Source of the DNA: JBBTCJ01 sp038043285
GTDB taxonomy: Bacteria > Planctomycetota > Phycisphaerae > UBA1845
Reading direction: 5' to 3'
DNA: 27,217 bases
NCBI GenBank assembly: GCA_038043285.1
Contig: JBBTCJ010000004.1
Location: forward strand, 1-27,217
Shown: in pieces, positions 1 to 7,868 of the stretch
Layout of the letters: each line of letters begins with the position of its first letter
How positions within the stretch are numbered: position 1 is the first letter of the stretch
Notes under the pieces: generated by a model
What the model was told of the DNA's origin: nothing
What the model saw: the letters and a program-made list of their open reading frames with translations, nothing else
The model's database searches: none
Made by a program: the position numbers and the translations under genes

Positions 1-1
1 C

Positions 2-379
2 TTCCTGCTGACGGTTTTCTTCATGCTCGTGTCCAAGTTTACCACCGCGGAGCAGGTCGCCTTGATGCTCCCGGATCCGGAACAAAGCCGCGCCCGCGTG
101 CCGGGCACGTTCGATCGCGCGGTGATCAACTGCCGGCTCTCGGAAGCCGCGGAAGGCGACGGCGGAGTGGCGTACAGCCTCGGACCCAATCCCCCGGACA
201 CGCTGGCGGCAATCTCCACCCGGCTGGCGGCCATGAAACGCGACGCGTCCGACTTGAAGGTCGTGATTCGCGCCGATCGTAGACTTCGCTACCGGCACGT
301 GATGGCCGCCATGCGCGAAGTGACGCGAAACAACATCCCGGTGCTGAACGTCGCGGCCATCGCCGGCGAGGGGCAATAA
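2..379 (+). CDS. exbD: ExbD/TolR-family biopolymer transport protein (5' end cut by window)
   Basis: The reading frame is open from the first bases, so the gene starts upstream of the window. The visible part begins inside a hydrophobic stretch (FLLTVFFMLVSKF) that matches the second half of the single ExbD/TolR transmembrane helix. A periplasmic domain of about 105 residues follows, ending in a section (VVIRADRRLRYRHVMAAM) typical of the ExbD C-terminal fold. In this family ExbD and ExbB/TolQ form an inner-membrane proton channel that powers TonB-type transport or Tol-Pal functions. The helix Asp that carries protons would lie upstream and cannot be checked. The stop at 377-379 is followed one base later by a second ExbD gene, so the two are almost certainly co-transcribed. 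An internal ATG at 23 is not the true start, because it would delete half of the helix. Confidence 0.85.
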   Translation, partial: FLLTVFFMLVSKFTTAEQVALMLPDPEQSRARVPGTFDRAVINCRLSEAAEGDGGVAYSLGPNPPDTLAAISTRLAAMKRDASDLKVVIRADRRLRYRHVMAAMREVTRNNIPVLNVAAIAGEGQ

Positions 380-380
380 G

Positions 381-893
381 ATGGCGACATCGAATTGGCC
401 GGTCATTCCTTGTCACAGTGAGGCCAACTCCGCGACGATTCATTTTCGTCCCCCCCGTCGGAGGTATACGCCGCAAAGCACGCTCATGACGCTGAGTCGG
501 TTCGCCCCGATGATCGACCTGTCGTTTCTGCTGCTGATCTTCTTCATGACCACGACTCGTTTTGCTCAACCGGAGGGCTTGTTAAGCTCAAGGATGCAGG
601 CCCGCGCGTCCTCCGGCGTCGCCCTCCCGTTCTCGCCGATTGTGATCCGACTGACCGCCACCGGTCCGGCAGACGCCGACGTCGCCCTGGCCGTCGATCG
701 CTTTGAGGGCGCGCCGCAGGCGTTGCCTAAGTTGCCGGACTTCCTGCGGTCCATTCAGACCCAGCCAGGATTCGACCGCGACACGCCGGTCGTATTGGTC
801 GGCGCCGACGAGGTTCGATGGGACCACGTGGTCGGCGCCTGGAATGCTGCCTTGCGGGCGGGGTTCAAGTCCATCGCCTTCGCAGAGCCGTAG
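381..893 (+). CDS. exbD: ExbD/TolR-family biopolymer transport protein, second copy
   Basis: This 170-residue protein has a cytoplasmic N-terminus of about 40 residues, then the ExbD hallmark FAPMIDLSFLLLIFFM with the expected proton-carrying Asp at residue 46, then a periplasmic domain of about 110 residues. The start at 381 has a good Shine-Dalgarno match (GAGGGG at 368-373, spacing 7) that lies within the end of the preceding ExbD gene. The N-terminal extension of roughly 35 residues before the usual ExbD start (internal ATG at 486) is longer than normal, and 486 remains an alternative start. Two different ExbD subunits in tandem are a recurrent arrangement in Planctomycetota and some other phyla. 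The partner ExbB/TolQ gene is presumably just upstream of the window. The family call is firm; the transported substrate is unknown. Confidence 0.85.
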   Translation: MATSNWPVIPCHSEANSATIHFRPPRRRYTPQSTLMTLSRFAPMIDLSFLLLIFFMTTTRFAQPEGLLSSRMQARASSGVALPFSPIVIRLTATGPADADVALAVDRFEGAPQALPKLPDFLRSIQTQPGFDRDTPVVLVGADEVRWDHVVGAWNAALRAGFKSIAFAEP

Positions 894-901
894 ATCCGCC
901 C

Positions 902-3775
902 ATGAACCGATCCATCATGAGCCCCTTGCGGCGGGCATTTTCCGCGTTGCGGAGACAGCGCGGTGTCCGCGCTTGGCGACGGAGGTTTCCCGCGGGCGTT
1001 CTTGCGGCAGCGGTTATCGCGGCGAGTGACGTTCCTGCTTCGCCGCCCGCGGCGCAACCGCTGTCGGCGGAGGAGACCCGCCTGAACACCGCGGTCTTCC
1101 GCGAAGGCTTGCGCAAACGGGGACTGCTCGAACTGCTGGAACTGCACATGAAGGATTTTCCGCCCGAAAGCCCGGCGGTCGTCGCCTTGATGGCCCGAGA
1201 GGTCAAACTGGCTGAATTCGGCGACGCTTCCCTCTCGCGTGACCAGCGACAAGCGGCGATCGACGAGGCCAACCACATCCTGGAAAAAGTCATCGACGGC
1301 AATCCGGATGATCCACGACGATTCCAGTGGACGTTCAGCCTGGCCCAGTCCCTCCTCTACGACCAAGTCGAGCCGATCGCGCTCAACGCACTCTACGGCC
1401 TGGAGGACCGCGACGATCGACCGCGCCTTGCCGAACGGGCGCGGCAGGCACTCGCCGCCGTTCGATCGCTGGCCAAACGCCTGACAGACGAGTATCGCAT
1501 CATCGACCAGCTGTCGGCGGCGGAGTTCGAGAAGCGTCAGGGCGCCGGATTCGTCGACGAACTCGATCGCATCGCGCCGACAGCCGATTACCTCCTTGCC
1601 TGGGCGTTGTTCTACGACGCCCTGTCGCGCCGGGAAACCGAACCGGCGTACGCCGCGGAACTCAACGAGATCATTGAGCTCCTCGCCGCCAAGCGGGCGA
1701 TCCTCGAGACCCCGCACTCGGAAAGCCGCGTCCAGATTCCGGCTCTGCTGCTCGGCGGAATGACCCTTCGCCGGCTCAACGACCACCACAAGGCCCGCGA
1801 GTTCTTCGATCGTACCCGCGTGGTTGCCGAACGGCTCGACGACGCCGACGAACTGGCGGGCATCCAATGGGCGCTGGTCCTGGTGGATCTCGAATCCGTC
1901 CGCAACGACCGCGACGACGGACGATGGAGCGCCGCCGAAACCGGACTGGCGCGCCTCCGCGCCGGCGCCGACGCCCTCTACGGTCGAGCTCGACTCGACC
2001 CCTTCGTCGCCAAGCTTGCGGCCGCCATTCTGGAACGTTCCGTGCTGACCGCCCGAGCCGAAGCCGCGGAAAAGACCGCCCGCGGCGACGATGCACGCTC
2101 CTTCCGCGCCCGGGCGGCGCTCGGCCTGGCGGCGCTCGCCGAGGAATCTCCCAGTCGACGCGATGACCTCTACGCCGTGCTCTTCCGCGCTCTCCCGCAG
2201 GACGCGGCGCCGGAGTCCCTCGACGCGATCGACCGCGTTGCCTCGATGGCCGGTCTCCTGGCGCCGGCTCGGGACGGGGCCGCCGCGACGGGCGATTCGC
2301 GCCGCCGCGCGATCGAGATCGGCGAAAGTTTGCTTGAAGCCGCCGACGAGGCCGCACGCCGAGTCGCCCCCGAAGCCCTGAGACTGCTCGCCATTGCGTA
2401 TTCGCAAAGCGGGGAAGCTCGTCAGGCGGCCGAGCGCTTTCTGCGGATTGCCCGGGACTTTTCCCAATCGCCGGATGCCCCCCAGGCGGCCCTTGCGGCT
2501 GTCCAGTTGACGGCTGGGTTGACGCAACAACCTCGCACCGCGACCAACCCGGACGCTCGATCGCCGGGGAAGCCCGACGACGCGGCCTTGCACCGCGACG
2601 CGCTGGCCGCCTTGATGACGACGCAGGGGGATTCGGAGCCCGGGAAATACTGGCGATTCTTCTACGCGCAGGCGTTGGACGAAGCCGGTGAGCACTCGGT
2701 CGCCGCCGAGCAATACGCGCTGGTTTCGCGTGACCATGAACACCACCTGGAGGCCCTCTACCTTCGCGTCCGCGCGTTCGCCAGGTCCATTCGTTCTCCT
2801 TCCGGCGGAAAGGATCCGAAGCCCGTCACCGACGACGAGGTCCGACGACTCCATCACGCCCATCTCGACTTCGTCGAGGTCGCGTCAGCGGACGTCGGTC
2901 AGGCCAAAGGGGCAGTCGACGTCGAACGTCTCCGCGCCGACGAGTCGCTGACCTATACCGAAATGCTTGTCTTGCCGCCGGTCGCGGGGTACGAAGAGGC
3001 CCTGCGCGAACGGGACGAGTTCGAGCGTAAGTTCGGCGCAGGCGCCACGGACCGGGGGCGATCCTTGCGCATCCGCCTCGCCGCCTTGGAAGGCCTCGGT
3101 CGCCGCGAAGAGGCCGCCGAACTTCTCCCGGCCTACGCGAAGGCCGACCCGAGTGATGCGGGTCGGACACTGCAAACACTGTATGACGCCGCCATCGCGG
3201 ACGTGGAAGCCTGTCGCGCGCGGGGCGACCAGGCCGGGCGCGAGAGGAACGTCAAGGCCGCCCTGGCGACCGCCGAACAGCTCGCGGAATGGGCACAGAC
3301 CTCGGATCGCATTCTTTCCGCGGAGCAGAAGCGCCGAATCACGACGCAATGGGCCGAGGCCCTTCTTCAGGCTGGAGGCGTCGATCGCGCCAAGGAGTTG
3401 TTCCAGCTTTTGGCTCCGCCGTCGCCGGCCGGCGAGGTCTACGACCTCGACCTCGACGTTCGCATTCTCTTTGGATACGCCCAGACCCTCTTCCTTCTGA
3501 ACGACCTCACCGAGGCCCTGCCAAGGTTCAACCGTTTGGCCGTTCGATTGCCGGCGCAATCCTCTTTGCGCTGGCAGGCGCTGGTCAAGGATCTTGAATG
3601 TCGCACGCGGATGGGTGAGCCGCCGGAAGGGATCATCAAAGTTATCGAGCAGCAGAAATTCCTCTATCCCGAACTCGGCGGAGCCGAAACGGCGAAGGAT
3701 CTCCAGGTCATCCTGCAGGAAAGCGCGCGACGGAAGTCGAAGTCCCCAGGACCACCGCCCGCCGAACCCCAATAA
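902..3775 (+). CDS. large exported TPR-like helical-repeat protein
   Basis: The predicted protein is 957 residues. An Arg-rich N-terminus followed by a hydrophobic segment (about residues 27-40, AGVLAAAVIAASDVPAS) suggests export. The rest is alpha-helical and rich in Ala, Leu, Arg and Glu, with degenerate tetratricopeptide-like units. The clearest are near residues 280-310, 490-540 (LLAIAYSQSGEARQAAERFL), 580-610 (YAQALDEAGEHSVAAEQYAL), 815-840 and 855-885. No enzymatic motif was seen. I chose ATG 902 because it follows the ExbD stop by 8 bp; the open frame extends upstream to 818, but that part overlaps ExbD coding sequence. There is no clear Shine-Dalgarno site. By position it is the third gene of an ExbD operon, where a TPR protein could act as a periplasmic scaffold for the energised complex; that role is inference. 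Confidence 0.75.
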   Translation: MNRSIMSPLRRAFSALRRQRGVRAWRRRFPAGVLAAAVIAASDVPASPPAAQPLSAEETRLNTAVFREGLRKRGLLELLELHMKDFPPESPAVVALMAREVKLAEFGDASLSRDQRQAAIDEANHILEKVIDGNPDDPRRFQWTFSLAQSLLYDQVEPIALNALYGLEDRDDRPRLAERARQALAAVRSLAKRLTDEYRIIDQLSAAEFEKRQGAGFVDELDRIAPTADYLLAWALFYDALSRRETEPAYAAELNEIIELLAAKRAILETPHSESRVQIPALLLGGMTLRRLNDHHKAREFFDRTRVVAERLDDADELAGIQWALVLVDLESVRNDRDDGRWSAAETGLARLRAGADALYGRARLDPFVAKLAAAILERSVLTARAEAAEKTARGDDARSFRARAALGLAALAEESPSRRDDLYAVLFRALPQDAAPESLDAIDRVASMAGLLAPARDGAAATGDSRRRAIEIGESLLEAADEAARRVAPEALRLLAIAYSQSGEARQAAERFLRIARDFSQSPDAPQAALAAVQLTAGLTQQPRTATNPDARSPGKPDDAALHRDALAALMTTQGDSEPGKYWRFFYAQALDEAGEHSVAAEQYALVSRDHEHHLEALYLRVRAFARSIRSPSGGKDPKPVTDDEVRRLHHAHLDFVEVASADVGQAKGAVDVERLRADESLTYTEMLVLPPVAGYEEALRERDEFERKFGAGATDRGRSLRIRLAALEGLGRREEAAELLPAYAKADPSDAGRTLQTLYDAAIADVEACRARGDQAGRERNVKAALATAEQLAEWAQTSDRILSAEQKRRITTQWAEALLQAGGVDRAKELFQLLAPPSPAGEVYDLDLDVRILFGYAQTLFLLNDLTEALPRFNRLAVRLPAQSSLRWQALVKDLECRTRMGEPPEGIIKVIEQQKFLYPELGGAETAKDLQVILQESARRKSKSPGPPPAEPQ

Positions 3776-3816
3776 GGGGTCCGGGCATCGTCGCCGGCCG
3801 TGCAACTCAACAAAGA

Positions 3817-3846
3817 CGGGCGGAGCGAATCCCATCGCCCCGCCCG
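3817..3846. terminator. hairpin between convergent genes, probable bidirectional terminator
   Basis: GGGCGGAGCGA (3818-3828) pairs with TCGCCCCGCCC (3835-3845) around a 6-nt loop with one A-C mismatch, and 3817/3846 add one more pair. It lies between the TPR gene (stop at 3775) and the oppositely oriented protease gene (stop at 3888). Read on the minus strand, the stem is followed by a T-rich stretch (GTCTTTGTTG), which suits termination of the protease transcript. The plus-strand side lacks a T run, so its action on the TPR transcript is less certain. Confidence 0.5.
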
Positions 3847-3887
3847 CGTCGATCGTTCAACAGATCACGTCATTCGAACTCGACCCG

Positions 3888-6167
3888 CTATCGGCAGGTC
3901 TTGCTGCTGCCTCGACCGCGGCACTTGTTCGAGCAGCATTCGGCGTTGGCCGAGCAGCTTGTGCCCAGCGGCTTGCACGTCGGGCAGTCCGGATCACCGG
4001 TGCAACCCGAAGGGCAGCATCCGTCCCCCGGACCGCACGACAAAGCGTTGTGCAGGCAGGAGCCGCCGGAGCAACTGTCCGCCGTGCAGACGTTGCCGTC
4101 GTCGCAGTTGATCGGCGTGTAATTGCATAGGCCGCCGGAGCAGGCGTCGGTCGTGCAGGCATCGGCGTCGTTGCAGGTGATCGCCGAATGCGTGCAACCG
4201 CTGCCCGGATCACACCCGTCCGTCGTACAGGCGTTGCCGTCGTCGCAATTCACTGCGGTGTAGTTGCAAACGCCGCCGGAGCAGGCGTCGGTCGTGCAGG
4301 CGTCGCCGTCGTTGCAGTTGATCGGCGTGTTCGTGCACCCGCTGGCTGGGTTGCAGCCGTCCGTCGTACAGGCGTTGCCATCGTCGCAGTTGATCGGCGC
4401 GTTCACGCATCCACTGGCCGGATTGCAACTGTCCGCCGTGCATGCGGTTCCGTCGTCACAACTGATGGCCGTGTTCGAGCAAGTTCCACCTGTACACACG
4501 TCCGTCGTGCAGGCGTTGCTGTCGTTGCAGTCGCCGTTAACGGTGCATTGCGGCGCACCCGTACAGCCGGCCGCGTCCAGGGCGAGTTTGGCGTTCAGGA
4601 TACCGCCGATGTTCGGGCTTCCCGCCGCACAGGTGTTGTTGATCATCAGATTGAACTTGTCCGTACGCGTCAGCGACGGGTTGCACGATTCGAGCAACGC
4701 CGCCACGCCCACGACGTGCGGGGCCGCCATCGAGGTTCCGTCCAGCGCAGCCACGTAGTCAGGCGTCGGATCATTGTACTGATGCCAGGTGCTGACGATG
4801 GCCACGCCCGGGGCGGCGATCTCGACCCACGAGCCGTAGTTGGAGAAGCTCGCCCGAGTCCCGGACTGAGTCGTGGCGGCCACGTCCAGCACGCCCGCCT
4901 TGGTTCCAAAGAAGTCCGCAACGCTTGAGTTCGAGTTCCCGGCGGCGTGTACCACCATCACGTCATTGGCGAGCACGTTGTCCACCGCGGCGCTGACCCC
5001 GCCGGAGTTGGACGTACCCCATGAGCAGTTGACCGCGGCGACGTTGACGCCCCGCGCCTTCATGGTGGCGACGTAGTTCATCGCCCCGGCGACGTAGTCC
5101 ATGCGGACGTACCCATTGCCGACGCTGTCCTGCCAGCCGACGCGGAGGCACATGATCTTGGCCCCGTTGCCTGCGGAAACGGTGGTGCCGTCACCGAAGC
5201 CGCCCGCCACTCCCGCGACTCCGCGGGCGTTGTTGGTGATGGCGGCCATGGTGCCCGCGGTGTGCGTGCCGTGTCCGTTGAAATCGCGCGGATCGTTGTC
5301 CTCGGTGTTGCAGTCCTCGCCGCCGGCGGAGGCGCATCCGCTCGGGTTGCCGGTGACGAAGTCCCATCCGATCAAGTCGTCGATCCTGCCGTTGCCGTCG
5401 TCGTCGATACCGTTACCCGGCGTCTCGCCGGCGTTGACCCAGGCGTTGCCGTCCGTCGAGTTGTCCGCCGGTCCGGGCGGATTGTTGCCGCCGAGATCCT
5501 TGTGGAAGTAGCGAACGCCGGTGTCCATTGCAGCCACCACCACCGTTGGATCGCCGGCTTCGAGCGTCCAGGCGAAATCCGCGTCGATGCCTTGCGCGTC
5601 CCACAAGTCCCACTGTGGATAGTTGAACGTCGGTGGCGGGTTGCTGTAGTAGGTGTCGTTGGCCGACCGGGCGGTACCCGTCGCGCAGCCGTAAACGGGG
5701 TGAATCCCGATTTTCTCAACGTGATCGACGACCGGGCTGTTTGCAAAGGCGCCCATGACGGCGTCGAGATTCGCCGCGTTGTCCACTTTCGCCTTGTAGT
5801 AGCCCGTGAGGTCGGGGAACTTCGACCCGACCGCCTGAGGAGTCGCCGTCGGAAACTGGCGCTCGAGGCGCCCGACGCCGTGCTGGGAGACGATCGCCTG
5901 AAGCTCCGCAATGTTGACGCTGGGGCGCCCGCGTGGATCGACACCGACGACGATGTTGCCGCGGGTATCGCGGGCCAACTCCACAATGAACTCGTCGGGC
6001 ACGAACATTTCCGGGGCTTGCGCCCCCAATGCTCGCGGGACCACGATGCTCTTTTCCTGGGCGGTGGACACCCCGATCAAGGAACCCATGATCGGTAAGA
6101 CCAACACTGCCGTTCGCGCCCAGCCCGCCGTTCGTCCGATGCCTTCCACTCGCGCCCTGTCGTACAT
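3888..6167 (-). CDS. secreted subtilisin-like serine protease (S8) with Cys-rich C-terminal repeats
   Basis: This 759-residue protein starts at ATG 6167 with a strong Shine-Dalgarno site (GGGAGG, spacing 7); the longer open frame to 6260 has no such support. An N-terminal hydrophobic segment ending in STAQE (about residues 18-40) looks like a signal peptide, followed by a propeptide-like region. The S8 domain spans roughly residues 165-530 with all catalytic elements: Asp215 (AAMDTGV), His299 (NGHGTHTAGT), oxyanion Asn411 (AAGNSNSS) and Ser479 (LDGTSMAAPH). The segment GIDDDGNGRIDDLIGWDF is a familiar insert in large bacterial subtilases and probably binds calcium. After about residue 540 come seven Cys-rich units and a final Cys-dense module of about 45 residues. 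It is expected to act outside the cytoplasm as a processing or degradative protease. It is monocistronic and divergent from the DUF983 gene. Confidence 0.93.
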   Translation of the reverse strand: MYDRARVEGIGRTAGWARTAVLVLPIMGSLIGVSTAQEKSIVVPRALGAQAPEMFVPDEFIVELARDTRGNIVVGVDPRGRPSVNIAELQAIVSQHGVGRLERQFPTATPQAVGSKFPDLTGYYKAKVDNAANLDAVMGAFANSPVVDHVEKIGIHPVYGCATGTARSANDTYYSNPPPTFNYPQWDLWDAQGIDADFAWTLEAGDPTVVVAAMDTGVRYFHKDLGGNNPPGPADNSTDGNAWVNAGETPGNGIDDDGNGRIDDLIGWDFVTGNPSGCASAGGEDCNTEDNDPRDFNGHGTHTAGTMAAITNNARGVAGVAGGFGDGTTVSAGNGAKIMCLRVGWQDSVGNGYVRMDYVAGAMNYVATMKARGVNVAAVNCSWGTSNSGGVSAAVDNVLANDVMVVHAAGNSNSSVADFFGTKAGVLDVAATTQSGTRASFSNYGSWVEIAAPGVAIVSTWHQYNDPTPDYVAALDGTSMAAPHVVGVAALLESCNPSLTRTDKFNLMINNTCAAGSPNIGGILNAKLALDAAGCTGAPQCTVNGDCNDSNACTTDVCTGGTCSNTAISCDDGTACTADSCNPASGCVNAPINCDDGNACTTDGCNPASGCTNTPINCNDGDACTTDACSGGVCNYTAVNCDDGNACTTDGCDPGSGCTHSAITCNDADACTTDACSGGLCNYTPINCDDGNVCTADSCSGGSCLHNALSCGPGDGCCPSGCTGDPDCPTCKPLGTSCSANAECCSNKCRGRGSSKTCR
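4038..4547 (-). repeat. seven tandem Cys-rich units in the protease C-terminus (Dicty_CTDC-like)
   Basis: This stretch encodes seven units of about 22-26 residues with the pattern C-[DN]-D-G-x-A-C-T-T-D-x-C-(x)n-G-x-C, for example CDDGNACTTDGCNPASGC. Two spacer types occur: NPASGC/DPGSGC and the shorter SGGVC/SGGLC. The pattern resembles the Pfam 'Dictyostelium (slime mold) repeat' family, which also occurs in secreted bacterial proteins. The DNA copies are similar enough to be seen directly (recurrent GTCGTCGCAGTTGATCGGCG-type strings), suggesting recent unit duplication. The even number of cysteines per unit suggests disulphide-stabilised extracellular modules. Confidence 0.8.
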
Positions 6168-6174
6168 GCCTTGT

Positions 6175-6180
6175 CCTCCC
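6175..6180 (-). promoter_or_regulatory. ribosome binding site fixing the protease start
   Basis: On the minus strand GGGAGG lies 7 nt before ATG 6167. It decides between this start and an upstream in-frame start at 6260. Confidence 0.65.
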
Positions 6181-6355
6181 GCTAGGTGATTTGGAATCGT
6201 CTCGATCGAGCCGCCCTCGCCCACGGACGAATCCTTGGTCCCGCGACGCCGCGCAACCAAGGCATATCGAACGAAGCCGGGGACAGAGAAGTGAACGATG
6301 CGACGGACCCCTGTCCGGCTTCGAAGGCGTACTCCGATCGTTCTCGGCTCCCAGA

Positions 6356-6384
6356 ATCGTAGGGGTCACGTCGGAAAGCGTCAA
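6356..6384 (-). promoter_or_regulatory. sigma70-type promoter for the subtilisin-like protease
   Basis: On the minus strand, TTGACG (6384-6379) is separated by exactly 17 nt from TACGAT (6361-6356), a good housekeeping-type match. Transcription would begin near 6349, giving a leader of about 180 nt before ATG 6167. This lies in the 354-bp divergent gap 6168-6521, in which no gene was seen. Function is inferred from sequence only. Confidence 0.5.
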
Positions 6385-6463
6385 CGATTATTTGGAGCCA
6401 AGCACGACCAATACCACCCTGTTTTGGTGCCTTCCCGCCCGATAACGCTCGCACCAGGACCGG

Positions 6464-6491
6464 TTGACGCCCAGTCCCGCGGCTTTATGTC
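6464..6491 (+). promoter_or_regulatory. possible promoter of the DUF983 gene
   Basis: TTGACG (6464-6469) is followed after 16 nt by TATGTC (6486-6491). The -35 match is good and the -10 poor. It would give a short leader of about 25 nt before ATG 6522, consistent with the absence of a Shine-Dalgarno site there. Confidence 0.3.
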
Positions 6492-6521
6492 CCCAATTTA
6501 CCGAACTACACTTGCGTTCCC

Positions 6522-6974
6522 ATGCCTGTGAACCGTGCTACCGGCGTCCCGACCGCATTGGCGCGCGGGCTCACCCGCCAATGTCCCCGCTGCGGACAAG
6601 GCCGACTCTTCGACGGGTGGTACGCCGTGCGGACGCGGTGCTCCAACTGCGATCTCGACCTCGTGTCCATGTACGAGCACACCTGGGCGTTCATGTACCT
6701 CAGCACCGCATTCCTGACCGGGTCGATCGTGGTGGCCATGTTTCTCCTACGCCCCAGTGCCGAGGGCTGGGGACGGTTCCTGTACTTCGTGATCGCGGTC
6801 ATCTTGATCGTCGGATCGCTTCCCAACCGCAAAGGTTTTGCGCTGGCGATCGAATACCTCGTCGAGCGAAAATGGGGGAACGACGAGCCTGGTCGGCTGG
6901 AAAAAGCTTCCGGGGATCCGGGCCACAACGTCGTCCAACGCGACGAAGTTGCACCACGGAACGCGGAGCGGTAG
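6522..6974 (+). CDS. DUF983-family membrane protein with N-terminal zinc ribbon
   Basis: This 150-residue protein opens with two CxxC pairs (Cys21/Cys24 in CPRCGQGRLFDGWY and Cys40/Cys43 in CSNCDLDL), the characteristic DUF983 ribbon probably binding zinc. Two hydrophobic helices follow (about residues 53-76 and 83-101, GRFLYFVIAVILIVGSLP), then a polar tail of about 45 residues. The CPxCxxGxLFxG signature and two-helix layout fit DUF983, a family of unknown function. The polar tail is longer than I expect for the family. There is no clear ribosome binding site, and the only upstream signal is the weak promoter at 6464-6491. The next gene starts 65 bp downstream on the same strand. Confidence 0.85.
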   Translation: MPVNRATGVPTALARGLTRQCPRCGQGRLFDGWYAVRTRCSNCDLDLVSMYEHTWAFMYLSTAFLTGSIVVAMFLLRPSAEGWGRFLYFVIAVILIVGSLPNRKGFALAIEYLVERKWGNDEPGRLEKASGDPGHNVVQRDEVAPRNAER

Positions 6975-7039
6975 AAGCGAGGCCGCGCCGCGGCGTTCGG
7001 CGATGTCCAGAGTTCATCCGTCGGGGAGGCGTGAGGATC

Positions 7040-7762
7040 GTGCGTGAGCTAAGCCAGATCGATCGAGTAGCTTCAGTGTTGCACCGCCGGATTGCGCTTT
7101 ATGCGCGGATACTGGACGAGTCCCTTGGGGCGACCGTCGTCTCGCTGACCATTTTCGGCGACGCGATCGCTGCCGTGTTCGACCCTGAGCGCAAGACCAT
7201 CCGAAGCGCGATCCTCGTTCCGGAGGTCGATTTGTCGGCACTGCGTCGCCTGGCCGCCTGCGGCGAGCGCCTCGGCCGCGAGCGAATCGCCGCTCCGCTG
7301 GTGATGACTCCGGCGTACCTCAGCGGCTCGGTCGACAGCTTCCCGCTCGAACTGCTGGAGATTCAGCAACGCCGCGCGGTTCTCTGGGGGGACGACTATT
7401 TCGCCGACCTCAAGCTCGACCAGGCGGACGTGCGGCTGCAATGCGAGCGCGAATTGAAGCGGATTCTTCTCGGAATGCGTCAGGGATTGCTCGCCTCCGG
7501 CGGTGATCCGCGCCGCGTCGAGTCGTTGGAGCGAGACGCGGCCGAGATTCTGAGCCGCACGCTCCGCGGACTGCTTTGGCTGCGCGGAACCACCACCTGG
7601 ACGCCGCTGGACGACTTGTCCGGAAAGGTCGAGAAGCTGGTCGGAAGGGAGCTTCCCGGCCTGCGCGACGCCCTCGACGACAACAGCGTGCTCGGCTGGC
7701 TGCAGTTCGACCAACTGTACAACGACGTCAAAACCCTTGCGGAAATGGTCGATGTCTGGTGA
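7040..7762 (+). CDS. nucleotidyltransferase-like protein, catalytic residues apparently lost
   Basis: The product is about 240 residues starting at GTG 7040 (GGAGG at 7025-7029, spacing 10); GTG 7031 is an alternative. Residues 20-60 (VVSLTIFGDAIAAVFDPERK) have the shape of a polymerase-beta-type nucleotidyltransferase core. The second half (FPLELLEIQQRRAVLWGDDY, then LQCERELKRILLGMRQGLL) resembles a family of bacterial minimal nucleotidyltransferase-fold proteins with a helical C-terminal half. In active members the motif is roughly FGSAxxGxFxPxxSDVN. Here GS is GD and the Asp-bearing SDVN position reads KTIR, so the metal-binding acids appear absent. The protein is probably a non-catalytic relative, perhaps a binding or regulatory module. 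It sits just before the TPM/LemA pair, separated by a palindromic repeat. The fold assignment is moderate confidence. Confidence 0.6.
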   Translation: MRELSQIDRVASVLHRRIALYARILDESLGATVVSLTIFGDAIAAVFDPERKTIRSAILVPEVDLSALRRLAACGERLGRERIAAPLVMTPAYLSGSVDSFPLELLEIQQRRAVLWGDDYFADLKLDQADVRLQCERELKRILLGMRQGLLASGGDPRRVESLERDAAEILSRTLRGLLWLRGTTTWTPLDDLSGKVEKLVGRELPGLRDALDDNSVLGWLQFDQLYNDVKTLAEMVDVW

Positions 7763-7791
7763 CCGCCACGTCTCAGCACCTCGACGAATGA

Positions 7792-7828
7792 CCCCCTCTC
7801 CCTTCCAGGGAGAGGGTCGGGGTGAGGG
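7792..7828. repeat. palindromic intergenic repeat, copy 1
   Basis: CCCTCTCCC (7794-7802) and GGGAGAGGG (7808-7816) form a perfect 9-bp stem with loop TTCCA, followed by TCGGGGTGAGGG. A second, diverged copy lies at 24485-24527 in the same orientation. The element resembles a palindromic repeat I recall as common between genes in GC-rich bacteria. It falls between the nucleotidyltransferase-like and TPM genes, which argues that the TPM coding region starts downstream of it. Confidence 0.75.
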
Positions 7829-7868
7829 TTCAAACAGTCGACGCCGACTGCGGCGCGGCTTCGGCGCC

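Noticed and set aside
755..2863. 702-residue open frame on the minus strand opposite the TPR gene
   Set aside because: It is rich in Arg and Gly with no domain, and mirrors the GC-rich codons of the TPR gene.
4038..4547. Possible CRISPR or tandem DNA repeat array
   Set aside because: The repeats are coding, keep the protease frame, and vary as codons do; there are no unique spacers.
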